A DNA stretch of 11,865 nt, taken from assembly GCA_016938155.1 (NCBI GenBank), contig JAFGVF010000407.1, forward strand, positions 1-11,865. Reading direction: 5' to 3'. Shown here one piece after another: positions 1 through 7,573 of the stretch. The position numbers and the translations under genes are program-made. The notes below the pieces were generated by a model that saw nothing but the letters and a program-made list of their open reading frames with translations, did no database searches and was not told the DNA's origin. Each line of letters starts with the position of its first letter. Position 1 is the first letter of the stretch. This DNA is from Candidatus Cloacimonadota bacterium. Lineage in GTDB: Bacteria > Cloacimonadota > Cloacimonadia > Cloacimonadales > JAFGVF01.

Positions 1-1128
1 AAAATTCCTGCTGGAAATCAACCTCTGAATGGAACTTTCTATTTTACTGACACTTACAACAGCGGGAGTGTTAATATTTATCCAACCTCTTACTGCACTA
101 GTGGGAATAGATTTAAGTCCTTCAAATTTAATCCCTTTAATAAGAAAATCATCCTTAAACTTAGAAGGAAACTTCACGCGTTTCCGATTATACTCTTTCA
201 GTATGCTTGCAAGAGCTTGAATTTCAGGCACTTTCTGTCTGGCTGCATATTCCCCGATGTTATATATATCTCTCAATTTATCAAATGAAAGCAGATTGTA
301 ATCCTCGAGATTCGGTTCAATGAGAATATCACAATACTGCCTCTGTTCTTCAGTGGATGCATACCCTCTGAATGAAATTGCCTGTGTAATTACGGAAACC
401 ATATTATTCAGTTCTTTCCGTTTAGCAAATGATTGGGAGATATCAACGCCGATGATAATTTCAGCACCCATCTTACGCACTTCTTCCACAGGGAAATTAT
501 TGACCAATCCCCCATCAAGGAGAAGGTACTCCTCCCATTCAGAGGGAGAAAAAGCTGTTGGAATGGACATCGAACCTCTTATCGCTTCCGAAAGAGTACC
601 ATGGTCCATTACAACAGACTTTCCAGTCTCCAAGTCCGTCCCCACACAACAAAAAGGAATCGGTAATTCATTAAAATTCTCTATTCCATGAACCGGAATA
701 GTCAGTGAAGAAAGCAGGGTAATGACATTCTGCCCGTTCACTAAACCGCTCGGTAATGATATTGTCCAGTTGTCTATAGGGAAATTTAGTTGATACTTGC
801 TGTCATTTTCCAGTTCGATAAGAGAAAGATTGATTCTTTCCCTTTTATCAGTCATAAGTGAGGGCCAATTCTGTTCGAATATCAGGCTCTCAAGCTCATC
901 AGGGGTATAACCGATTGAATATAGAGCCCCAATAATCGCTCCCATACTTGTGCCTGAGATATAATCAGGCTTTATCCCATATTCTTCTAAAACCTTAAGC
1001 ACCCCGATATGGGCAATTCCCTTTGCCCCACCTCCGCTGAGTACAAGCCCTATTTTCGGGCGTTCGTCTGCAAGAGCAATTAGGGTAATGGATAAAGAGA
1101 ACAAGATGATAGTCAGTTTCTTAAGCAT
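1..1128 (-). CDS. Exported patatin-like phospholipase with POTRA domain (type Vd autotransporter-like), 3' end beyond the window
   Basis: The first 376 codons are visible and the reading frame is still open at base 1, so the C-terminus is missing. Residues 1-20 form a signal peptide (MLKKL..., hydrophobic core, cleavage near ALA-DE). A patatin domain follows from about residue 25 to 232: oxyanion-hole glycines SGGGAKG at 31-37, nucleophile elbow GTSMG at 59-63 with Ser61, and the catalytic Asp of DGG at 205-207. From about residue 328 (FLIKGIKFEGLKS) the sequence resembles a POTRA repeat. Signal peptide, patatin, POTRA and then a 16-strand barrel is the known layout of PlpD-type (type Vd) secreted lipases; the barrel is inferred because it is off the window. 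An AAGGA ribosome site precedes ATG by about 7 bases. The gene follows the RND pump by 48 bases but is separated from it by a terminator. The likely role is lipid hydrolysis at or beyond the outer membrane. Confidence 0.9.
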   Translation of the reverse strand, partial: MLKKLTIILFSLSITLIALADERPKIGLVLSGGGAKGIAHIGVLKVLEEYGIKPDYISGTSMGAIIGALYSIGYTPDELESLIFEQNWPSLMTDKRERINLSLIELENDSKYQLNFPIDNWTISLPSGLVNGQNVITLLSSLTIPVHGIENFNELPIPFCCVGTDLETGKSVVMDHGTLSEAIRGSMSIPTAFSPSEWEEYLLLDGGLVNNFPVEEVRKMGAEIIIGVDISQSFAKRKELNNMVSVITQAISFRGYASTEEQRQYCDILIEPNLEDYNLLSFDKLRDIYNIGEYAARQKVPEIQALASILKEYNRKRVKFPSKFKDDFLIKGIKFEGLKSIPTSAVRGWININTPAVVSVSKIESSIQRLISSRNF

Positions 1129-1138
1129 GAGAGTCCTT

Positions 1139-1165
1139 AAAAACCCGGGAGGCAAGCCTCCCGGG
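1139..1165 (-). terminator. Intrinsic terminator after the RND pump gene
   Basis: A perfect inverted repeat of 10 bp (CCCGGGAGGC at 1144-1153 and GCCTCCCGGG at 1156-1165) with only two bases between the arms would fold as a 9-bp GC-rich stem with a tetraloop. On the minus strand it is followed at once by TTTTT (1143-1139). It lies 11 bases after the pump stop codon and ends about 10 bases before the patatin start, so the patatin ribosome site directly abuts the U-tract. Confidence 0.9.
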
Positions 1166-1176
1166 AATTGATAAGT

Positions 1177-4100
1177 TTATTTCTTTTCTCTATGAACAAT
1201 TAAATAGAGTCCGGGAATCAAGAAAAGCGTTAAAACAGTAGAAGTCATCATTCCGCCAATCTGGATAATTGCCATCGGAATGCGGTACTCCGCACCGGCA
1301 GTACCAATGCCGAGTGCCATGGGCAGCATACCGAGCTGTATGGCAAGAGTTGTCATAATAACTGCTTTAACCTTTGTCGGAGCTGCTTCAAGAATAGCTT
1401 CTTTCAAGCTAACCTTCTTCTTTTCCATTACCTGGGCTGTATAATCAAGAATCAGAATTGCATCGTTCACCACCAATCCAATCAACATGATAATAGACAT
1501 CATTGAGATAATATTCATTGTCTGACCGCTAATCCACATCAGTAAAAATACACCTATCGTAGCAAGCGGTAGTGAAAGCATGATGATAAAAGGTCTGGTG
1601 AAGCTTTCCAGCAAGGAAGCCAGAAGCATGTATGTAAGGATAATTGCGATTAAAAACGCCAAGCCGAAATCAAGCATAGCTTCACCCATCATTTGCGATT
1701 GACCATCCCAACTAATAGTAACATCATTAGGCATATCAATCTCTGCAAGCCGTTTGTTGATCTCACTGACAAGGTTGTTAAGCGGGACACCCGGTGCTGT
1801 TGCACCACTAAATTCAATAGCATTCAGCTTATCTCTGTGCCGAATCTCGGTTGGTCCTTCTGAAAACCTAACTTCCGCAAGCTGAGAAACTGTGTAAACA
1901 CCTGTCGGAGTAAGTATAGTGAGATTTTCCACTTCTTCGGGAGTATCTATGGATTCATCAGCAAGAGAGAGACGAATATCATATTCAAGTCCTTTTTCTC
2001 TATAAACAGTCGGAACGACACCCTCGGCAGCATTACGAAGATACAAGCCAATCTCATAAGCTGTGATTCCTGCTTGTGCCATCTCTTCTCGCTTCGGTTT
2101 AAGTACCAGCTCCGGTTTTCCTATTCTCATACTTGTATTGAAATTGACCAAACCGGGGATTGTCTCAAGTTGTTCACGAATAATCGGTTCCAGTTTCTCA
2201 ATTACGGTTCTATCAGTATGTTTGATAAAAAACTGGATAGCCGGATTGTGCTCATTACCCATATTAACGGTGATAATGGCATTTGGTATCACCGACAGTT
2301 CATTTATCATGACCTGGACAAAATCGTAAGTTTTAATCTCTCTTTCTTCAGCAGGAACCATAATTGCATTTAATTTGCTTTTGTGTGTTCCCCTGTCATC
2401 GCCAATGGTTGTTAATACTTTCTCGATTTCTGGATAGGAAGTTACTGCTTTTTCAATATCTTCCATAACCTTAGCTGATTGCTCAAGTGAGTAACCTTGA
2501 GGTAATTCAACTTCGATATTGAAGTTTCCTTCATCCATATCAGGGAAGAATGAGAAACCTATTTTCGGTGCCACACCGACAAGTACTACAAGGAAAACTG
2601 CAAAAACAACCACAGCAAGAATAATGGGATTCCTCTTCTTGGAGAGCAGCTTACTCAGCAAATTGTGGTAGTAAATCTGCATGTTATGCAGAAATTTCTC
2701 CATCATCGCACCGAAGGGAGTTCTTTTCTCATTCTTGGGGATAAGTATTGAAGCCAGCATAGGAGTCAGTGTAAATGACATGAATAAAGAGAACACTGTT
2801 GCTACAGAAACAGTTAGGGCAAACTCTTTAAAAAACATTCCAACCATTGAAGACATATTTGCAATTGGGAGGAACACAACCAGATTCGTGGCTGTTGATG
2901 CCATAACAGCTGATGTAACTTCAGCAGTTCCCACACGCGAAGCTTCTTTTCTGTCACCCAACAGCTTCTTGTGTCTGAATATATTTTCCAAAACCACAAT
3001 TGAATTAGAAACCAGCACTCCGACAGCTGTAGATAGTCCCATTAATGTCATCATGTTTATTGAGAATCCGAAATATCCTAAAACCATAAAAGATGATATA
3101 ATGGAAGTCGGCATGGAAAGTGCTACAATTAGCGTAGAGCGGATATCATGCAAGAATACAAAGAGAATGATTCCCGTAAGGAAAATACCTATCAGTAGAT
3201 TTACAAAGGTATCTTTTATGGAGTTTTGAATAAAGAGTGAGTCATCATAGAACATTTCAATATTCACACCTTCCGGTAAGTCCTTTTGCAATGCCGGAAG
3301 CAGTTTTTTTACTCCCTTGGCAATTGCTACAGTGTTTGCTTCCGTAGATTTAATAATGCCTATCTGGATAACATTCGGGTCTTTCAAATTGGTTTTGGGA
3401 TTGAAGTAAATTGAGCGTTTTCTAATCTCTTTAACTGTATCCTTTACCTGTGCAATCTCGCTTATTTTTTTGTATCCTGAGGCAGTAGGAATCTTAAGGT
3501 TGTTTATTTCATCAAGAGACTTAAACTCAGCGTCTGTTCTGAGTGAGTATTCTCTCGTTTCACGAGTGAAATGACCGCCTGAGAAATCAAGATTGTTCGA
3601 TGCAAGATAACTTGAGAATTGGTTTAGCGTCAGCTTGTTTTCAAACAGAATCCTATCAGTTGTATCTATCTGGATTTCGCGTTGCTGACCACCGGATAAT
3701 TCAACTTTTGCCACTCCATCTATCTGATAGAATTTATCCTTAACCTGATTATCTGCCAGCTCATAAAGAGCTGTTGGGTCAATATCACCGCTAAGAACAA
3801 GCCTCACTATCGGCATGGCATTAAACTCATACTTCTGAACCGTCGGCATTTTAGCATCAGTAGGTAAATCATTAAGAATAGTGTTTACTTTATCCTTAAC
3901 TTCCTGACTTGCTATGTCCGGGTCTTTTCTCATATTGAATTTTAAAACAACCGTGGAGACATTCTCCATAGAGTAAGACTCAATGTATTCAATACCACTG
4001 ATTGTAGAAACAGCCTCTTCCAATTTCTCTGAAACCTGTGTTTCAATCTCGGTCGGTCCGGCTCCGGGGTATATAGTATTAACAATGATAAACGGCATTG

Positions 4101-4221
4101 TAATATCCGGCATCAGATTGATTGGCAACCTGAGCATGGAAATCACACCGAATAAAAGAAACGCCAGAATGATCATGGTCGTCATTACGGGTTTCTTGGT
4201 TGATATATTAGATAAAAACAT
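1177..4221 (-). CDS. RND-family efflux pump inner-membrane transporter (HAE1/AcrB-like)
   Basis: At 1014 residues this is the usual length for a hydrophobe/amphiphile-efflux RND pump. Visible are TM1 near residues 12-30, a first periplasmic porter loop with the PGAGPTEIE segment, TM2-6 near 335-500, TM7 near 530-550 followed by FFPDMDEG, a second porter loop, and TM8-12 from about 845. It would use ion-motive force to move substrates from the periplasm or membrane into a TolC channel through the adaptor encoded just upstream; the substrate cannot be read from sequence. Unusually, the TM4 proton-relay site reads VGVLVSNSIVVLEN, with Ser405-Asn406 where AcrB has Asp407-Asp408. TM10 reads GLVVNDAILILDY, with Asn919-Asp920 where AcrB has Lys940-Asn941. 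The start codon is ATG 11 bases after the adaptor stop, with an AGGA ribosome site overlapping that stop, which suggests coupled translation. The gene is intact. Confidence 0.97.
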   Translation of the reverse strand: MFLSNISTKKPVMTTMIILAFLLFGVISMLRLPINLMPDITMPFIIVNTIYPGAGPTEIETQVSEKLEEAVSTISGIEYIESYSMENVSTVVLKFNMRKDPDIASQEVKDKVNTILNDLPTDAKMPTVQKYEFNAMPIVRLVLSGDIDPTALYELADNQVKDKFYQIDGVAKVELSGGQQREIQIDTTDRILFENKLTLNQFSSYLASNNLDFSGGHFTRETREYSLRTDAEFKSLDEINNLKIPTASGYKKISEIAQVKDTVKEIRKRSIYFNPKTNLKDPNVIQIGIIKSTEANTVAIAKGVKKLLPALQKDLPEGVNIEMFYDDSLFIQNSIKDTFVNLLIGIFLTGIILFVFLHDIRSTLIVALSMPTSIISSFMVLGYFGFSINMMTLMGLSTAVGVLVSNSIVVLENIFRHKKLLGDRKEASRVGTAEVTSAVMASTATNLVVFLPIANMSSMVGMFFKEFALTVSVATVFSLFMSFTLTPMLASILIPKNEKRTPFGAMMEKFLHNMQIYYHNLLSKLLSKKRNPIILAVVVFAVFLVVLVGVAPKIGFSFFPDMDEGNFNIEVELPQGYSLEQSAKVMEDIEKAVTSYPEIEKVLTTIGDDRGTHKSKLNAIMVPAEEREIKTYDFVQVMINELSVIPNAIITVNMGNEHNPAIQFFIKHTDRTVIEKLEPIIREQLETIPGLVNFNTSMRIGKPELVLKPKREEMAQAGITAYEIGLYLRNAAEGVVPTVYREKGLEYDIRLSLADESIDTPEEVENLTILTPTGVYTVSQLAEVRFSEGPTEIRHRDKLNAIEFSGATAPGVPLNNLVSEINKRLAEIDMPNDVTISWDGQSQMMGEAMLDFGLAFLIAIILTYMLLASLLESFTRPFIIMLSLPLATIGVFLLMWISGQTMNIISMMSIIMLIGLVVNDAILILDYTAQVMEKKKVSLKEAILEAAPTKVKAVIMTTLAIQLGMLPMALGIGTAGAEYRIPMAIIQIGGMMTSTVLTLFLIPGLYLIVHREKK

Positions 4222-4232
4222 TTATTCTTTCC

Positions 4233-5270
4233 TTAGTTTAACACTTTAAGCTTGCTACCGTCTTTGACGCGATTATAACCTTTAGTTATAAGAAAATCTC
4301 CAGCACTTAGCCCCTGTCTAACTTCAACTTGCAGATCATTTACAGTACCGATAGTAATGAATCGCTTTTCGGCAATGCCGTTGTTGTTAATCCAGGTGAA
4401 GTATTTATTGTCTGCTGTATTCACAAAAGCTCTATCAAGGGCGACTATATTCTTCTGCGTAGAGAGAGTAAGTTTGATTTCACTTGTAACTCCTCCCTTA
4501 ACCAGATACTCAGGGTTATCAAATTCAACTTCAGTCCGGAATGCTTTTCTTTCGGGATTCATACTTACGGCAACCGCAGTAACCTTACCTTTGATTCTGC
4601 TATCCTGCCAGGTTGCTTCTGCAGGGATGCCTTTCTTTACACTTTTGATGTCATCCTCGTTGACCCAGATAACCGCTTTTAACCGAGATAACTCTGATAC
4701 TGTAAATAGAACATCATCCGGAAAGACTCGGTCACTTTCACGCTTTGCAATGTCTGTAATGATTCCTGAGATGGGTGCTTTTACTTCTACCATTGCCAAA
4801 CCATTATCCAAGGTAGCTTCGAGCACTTTCACTTGTGTTGAAAGCTGGTCTAAGTCCTGCTTCGAGATCCCACCCTCTTCATAAACTTTTTGCATTCTGT
4901 TTAAAGTAACTATTGCATTATCATATTGTGTTTTTACTTGTATGTATTGTGCCATGGCATTGGTTTCAGGGAAACGCATAACAACAGCATCTTTTTCAAC
5001 ATAATCACCTACATGATATAGAATAGCATCAATTTTATCAGCGACTTTAGAGATTTGAGTTGTTTCCTTAACTCCCTCCATAGTAGAAAAATATGTTCTG
5101 GATTTGATAAAATCAACTCGACCTATGGGTTGGACTTCAACCGGGACTCCCTCTTCCCGATAAATATCCTCCATTGATTTTGCGGGAGCTTTTTCCTCTT
5201 TTTTAGCACAACCGGTAATGGTTATTAAAGCTAAAACTAATATAATCAACAGTATATTTATTTTCTTCAT
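4233..5270 (-). CDS. RND efflux periplasmic adaptor (membrane-fusion) lipoprotein
   Basis: This 345-residue protein starts with a lipoprotein signal (MKKINILLII..., lipobox ITGC, lipidated Cys21), so it is anchored to a membrane with its body in the periplasm. The usual adaptor layout follows: the first half of a lipoyl/barrel-sandwich domain (about 60-105), a short alpha-hairpin (about 107-160, including GGISKQDLDQLSTQVKVLE), the second lipoyl half (VKAPISGIITDI, about 163-174), a beta-barrel domain and a C-terminal membrane-proximal domain ending LITKGYNRVKDGSKLKVLN. It would bridge the RND pump and the outer-membrane channel. AGGAG precedes the ATG by about 5 bases. It begins 10 bases after the channel gene and ends 11 bases before the pump gene, so all three are surely co-transcribed. 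The hairpin is short compared with AcrA, as in many lipoprotein adaptors of this type. Confidence 0.95.
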   Translation of the reverse strand: MKKINILLIILVLALITITGCAKKEEKAPAKSMEDIYREEGVPVEVQPIGRVDFIKSRTYFSTMEGVKETTQISKVADKIDAILYHVGDYVEKDAVVMRFPETNAMAQYIQVKTQYDNAIVTLNRMQKVYEEGGISKQDLDQLSTQVKVLEATLDNGLAMVEVKAPISGIITDIAKRESDRVFPDDVLFTVSELSRLKAVIWVNEDDIKSVKKGIPAEATWQDSRIKGKVTAVAVSMNPERKAFRTEVEFDNPEYLVKGGVTSEIKLTLSTQKNIVALDRAFVNTADNKYFTWINNNGIAEKRFITIGTVNDLQVEVRQGLSAGDFLITKGYNRVKDGSKLKVLN

Positions 5271-5280
5271 TTTATCTCCT

Positions 5281-6561
5281 TTATAATTGTCTGCCCATTG
5301 CTTTCTTCAGAGAAATCCAATTGATATTTACTTCATACAAAGCACTCAGATAACTCAGTTTCACACTTTTCCAGGTCAACTGGGCATCATTAACTTCAAG
5401 TTGAGTCCCAACATTATTGGCGTATCTTGTATTGGCAATCCGAAGTCCCTTTTCTGCCAAACTTACATTCTTTTGTTGAGTATTAAGCTTCTCAATACTG
5501 GTTTTGAATGTTTTGTAAGCATTTGTAATCTCTAACTCCAAGTTATCCTTAAGACTGCTCTCCTGGATAACTGCATTTTTGTACTCATATTGAACTTTTT
5601 TCTTCTGATAATGGTTGGAGAGTCCTGCAAAGATTGGTAAAGAAAAAGCTACTCCCCAGTTATAGGTATCCCCGATATCTTCTTTTTCTAAAGAATAACT
5701 ATTTGAACCTGCATAATGAGTATAACCGGCTGTAGCTTGAATACTCGGTAAAAAATAGAGTGATTCATTCTTGTAATTAATCTCACGCATATCTCGACTG
5801 AGTCCTACAATCTTAAGTTCTTTGCGATTGGATAATCCTTCTGATATTGCAGTGTCCAAATCAATAGTTTCAGGAGAGATTTCTTCGATAGAACCTTCAA
5901 GCTCCATTTCACCATCTTTCCACCCGATATGATTCTGCAGTGAATCTAATGCCAATTGAAGATTTTTCTCCGCTTCACTAACCTGTGGTTCAAGTTCTGA
6001 AACTGCCAGCTCTGCTCTTAAGAGATCATATTCCGATACAAGTTGTTGATTGAACATAACACTCACCTGATTGTAATGCTCATTCGCTAATCTAAAAGCT
6101 TCTTGTTGAACATCCAGAACCTGCTGTGCCAATAATACTGTATCAAACAGATTGTATGTTTGGTAGATTACATTCTCTTTGGTTAAATCAAGATTCTGTT
6201 GCTGAAGGTCAGCATATACCTTTGCAGCCCTCAATCCCAAAAACACTTTCGATGAAAAGAGTATCTGACTTGCCTGGATTGTTCCTGACAGAGTAGTCTC
6301 TTTAGTTTTATCGACTCCACTAAGGGCAGTCGTATTATCAGACAACTCGTTTGTTGTTTGCTGATAAGCTCCGACGGCATCAATCTGGGGAAAGAGAATA
6401 CCTTTAGTGCTCCGATAGTCAGTATATGCTATCTCCTTGGTATTCTTTGCAGTCTGCATCTCTGGATTATTTTCTAATGCCATCTGCACTGCATTCTCAA
6501 TGGTTAATGCCCGGAGTAGAATAGGTATAAGTAATACCCAGATGAAAAGCATCCTTTTCAT
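5281..6561 (-). CDS. TolC-family outer-membrane efflux channel
   Basis: A 426-residue outer-membrane efflux protein is read from ATG at 6561. MKRMLFIWVLLIPILLRA is a signal peptide, and the mature protein starts near LTIENAVQMALENNPEMQTAKN, the typical first helix of the family. Two internally similar helix-strand-helix repeats follow, the second ending in the characteristic RYANNVGTQLEVNDAQ segment near residues 380-395. It would form the trimeric exit duct for the adaptor and pump encoded downstream. ATG 6561 was chosen because GGAGG sits 4 bases upstream and because it puts the signal peptide at the N-terminus. A longer reading starts at TTG 6618 behind GGGAGG and adds 19 basic residues before the signal peptide; it is less likely but not excluded. 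The gene lies 131 bases downstream of the repressor gene. Confidence 0.94.
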   Translation of the reverse strand: MKRMLFIWVLLIPILLRALTIENAVQMALENNPEMQTAKNTKEIAYTDYRSTKGILFPQIDAVGAYQQTTNELSDNTTALSGVDKTKETTLSGTIQASQILFSSKVFLGLRAAKVYADLQQQNLDLTKENVIYQTYNLFDTVLLAQQVLDVQQEAFRLANEHYNQVSVMFNQQLVSEYDLLRAELAVSELEPQVSEAEKNLQLALDSLQNHIGWKDGEMELEGSIEEISPETIDLDTAISEGLSNRKELKIVGLSRDMREINYKNESLYFLPSIQATAGYTHYAGSNSYSLEKEDIGDTYNWGVAFSLPIFAGLSNHYQKKKVQYEYKNAVIQESSLKDNLELEITNAYKTFKTSIEKLNTQQKNVSLAEKGLRIANTRYANNVGTQLEVNDAQLTWKSVKLSYLSALYEVNINWISLKKAMGRQL

Positions 6562-6583
6562 AAAACCTCCGTATCTATTTTCT

Positions 6584-6611
6584 TTTATATTTGTTTTCCG
6601 ATGTCTAACAA
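6584..6611 (-). promoter_or_regulatory. Candidate sigma-70-type promoter for the efflux operon
   Basis: Reading the minus strand, TTGTTA (6611-6606) and TATAAA (6589-6584) are separated by 16 bases. This would put the transcription start roughly 16 bases before the channel ATG at 6561, leaving just enough leader for its GGAGG site. It matches consensus at 4 of 6 and 5 of 6 positions and is a by-eye call in AT-rich DNA. Read-through from the repressor gene is an alternative source of transcript. Confidence 0.4.
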
Positions 6612-6638
6612 GTTTCAATATTCATTCCTCCCGTTTTC

Positions 6639-6664
6639 CTTGCGTTTAGTTAACTAAACGCAAG
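6639..6664. promoter_or_regulatory. Perfect 26-bp palindrome between repressor and channel genes
   Basis: The left half is CTTGCGTTTAGTT and the right half is its exact reverse complement, with no spacer (centre GTTAAC). It lies 28 bases after the TetR-family stop codon and about 28 bases upstream of the candidate -35 of the efflux operon. A perfect dyad of this length next to a TetR gene suggests a binding site for a dimeric regulator. In RNA it could also form an 11-bp stem, but on the minus strand it is followed by GGAAAACGGG rather than a U-tract, so a simple intrinsic terminator is less likely. Confidence 0.6.
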
Positions 6665-6692
6665 CTTTTCTTCTTTATTGCCTATCTCTTTA

Positions 6693-7301
6693 TTATTTCT
6701 TCACTATTAATATGTTTTCGAATGTTATTTGCAGGTATTTAGGTCCCCATTCTGCCAACTTAATCATATTGGGCATCTCAATAGCTCCCCAGATTAACCC
6801 TGCTATTACATTATTAAGATAAAAATTATACTGAAGCGGAGTCATTTCATTCTTAAATATACCCTTTTCCATCCCCTCCTGGATAATATCCGTAAAGTTT
6901 AGCAGTAGCTCTTTTTTCTTCTTTTCCTCTTCTCCCAGATGAATATCACGCATCTCAGTTTTACTGATTAATATATCCATTGCCCGATGCACATTCTTAT
7001 TCTGGATAATCCATTCGAAGATTGAGGTGTAGATCTTCTTCAATTTTTCATCCGGCTCAAGGTTCATGTTACGGTAATATTCCACTAACCTTATGATTCC
7101 CTGTAGATTCTCTTTCAGCATCTCGATAAACAGGAGTTCCTTACTCTCAAAATGCCAATACAAAGCTCCTTTGGTTACTCCTGCCTCAATGCAGATATCG
7201 TTTATCGATGTCGCACTGAACCCTTTCAGATAGAAAACTCTCAGGGCTGCATCCAGTATTATCTGTCTCGTTACCTGAGCATCTTCTTTTGTTCTTCTCA
7301 T
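6693..7301 (-). CDS. TetR/AcrR-family transcriptional repressor of the efflux operon
   Basis: A 202-residue protein with an N-terminal TetR helix-turn-helix: MRRTKEDAQVTRQIILDAA, then FYLKGFSATSINDICIEAG and VTKGALYWHFESKELLF (about residues 10-56). The opening and the YWHF recognition-helix segment are close to the AcrR/TtgR subgroup that represses RND pumps. The rest is an all-helical ligand-binding and dimerisation domain, whose inducer is unknown. ATG 7301 was chosen because AAGGA lies about 8 bases upstream; a GTG at 7325 in the same frame would add eight residues but has no ribosome site and would overlap an operator-like box. The gene is the first of a same-strand set (repressor, channel, adaptor, pump), so it probably controls both itself and the pump. 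Two matching operator-like boxes lie upstream. Confidence 0.94.
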   Translation of the reverse strand: MRRTKEDAQVTRQIILDAALRVFYLKGFSATSINDICIEAGVTKGALYWHFESKELLFIEMLKENLQGIIRLVEYYRNMNLEPDEKLKKIYTSIFEWIIQNKNVHRAMDILISKTEMRDIHLGEEEKKKKELLLNFTDIIQEGMEKGIFKNEMTPLQYNFYLNNVIAGLIWGAIEMPNMIKLAEWGPKYLQITFENILIVKK

Positions 7302-7313
7302 TTTATTTTCCTT

Positions 7314-7332
7314 TATACATACCACTCGGTAT
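7314..7332. promoter_or_regulatory. TetR-operator-like box 1, in the repressor leader
   Basis: TATACATACCACTCGGTAT contains the inverted repeat ATACC-ACTC-GGTAT. It ends directly upstream of the repressor's ribosome-binding site. A copy with 16 of 19 identical bases lies at 7519-7537. Autorepression by the adjacent TetR-family protein is inferred from position and dyad shape. Confidence 0.5.
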
Positions 7333-7518
7333 AATTCACTATTTATTGTGTATTTATATATGTTTAGATTAACACTTTGGCATATTAATCAAGAACAATT
7401 AGTCGGCTTGTTAGTTATTGTCTCCCTATTATGTATATGTCTAACCAAGATTAATTCTTTGTTAATACTCTCTACATCAATGTCTTCAAACACTTTTAAC
7501 CACAACTCTATCAATATT

Positions 7519-7537
7519 TATACAAACCAATCAGTAT
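7519..7537. promoter_or_regulatory. TetR-operator-like box 2
   Basis: TATACAAACCAATCAGTAT matches box 1 at 16 of 19 positions, and both are followed within a few bases by AATT. It is about 205 bases upstream of box 1 and 7 bases upstream of a plus-strand -35-like hexamer. The likely binder is the adjacent TetR-family repressor, by inference from the shared sequence. Confidence 0.45.
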
Positions 7538-7544
7538 GGTAATT

Positions 7545-7573
7545 TTGTCAATAGAAATTGCATTAATTCTAAT
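7545..7573 (+). promoter_or_regulatory. Orphan plus-strand promoter-like sequence
   Basis: TTGTCA (7545-7550) and TCTAAT (7568-7573) are separated by 17 bases, each matching the sigma-70 consensus at 5 of 6 positions. It points away from the repressor into an interval with no recognisable gene. Chance occurrence in AT-rich DNA is quite possible. Confidence 0.3.

Noticed and set aside
2063..3229. Plus-strand open frames across the pump gene
   Set aside because: They are antisense shadows of a gene with full-length family motifs on the minus strand.
6562..6618. Longer channel protein from TTG 6618
   Set aside because: It would put 19 basic residues before the signal peptide, and its YGGF segment is the translation of the GGAGG site of the better ATG at 6561.
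6605..6625. Six-codon leader peptide (MNIETC) upstream of the channel gene
   Set aside because: GGGAGG lies only one or two bases from the ATG, too close for use, and no attenuator structure follows it.
7302..7400. A defined -35/-10 promoter for the repressor gene
   Set aside because: Several AT-rich hexamers could serve, but none has both good matches and good spacing, so no promoter is called.
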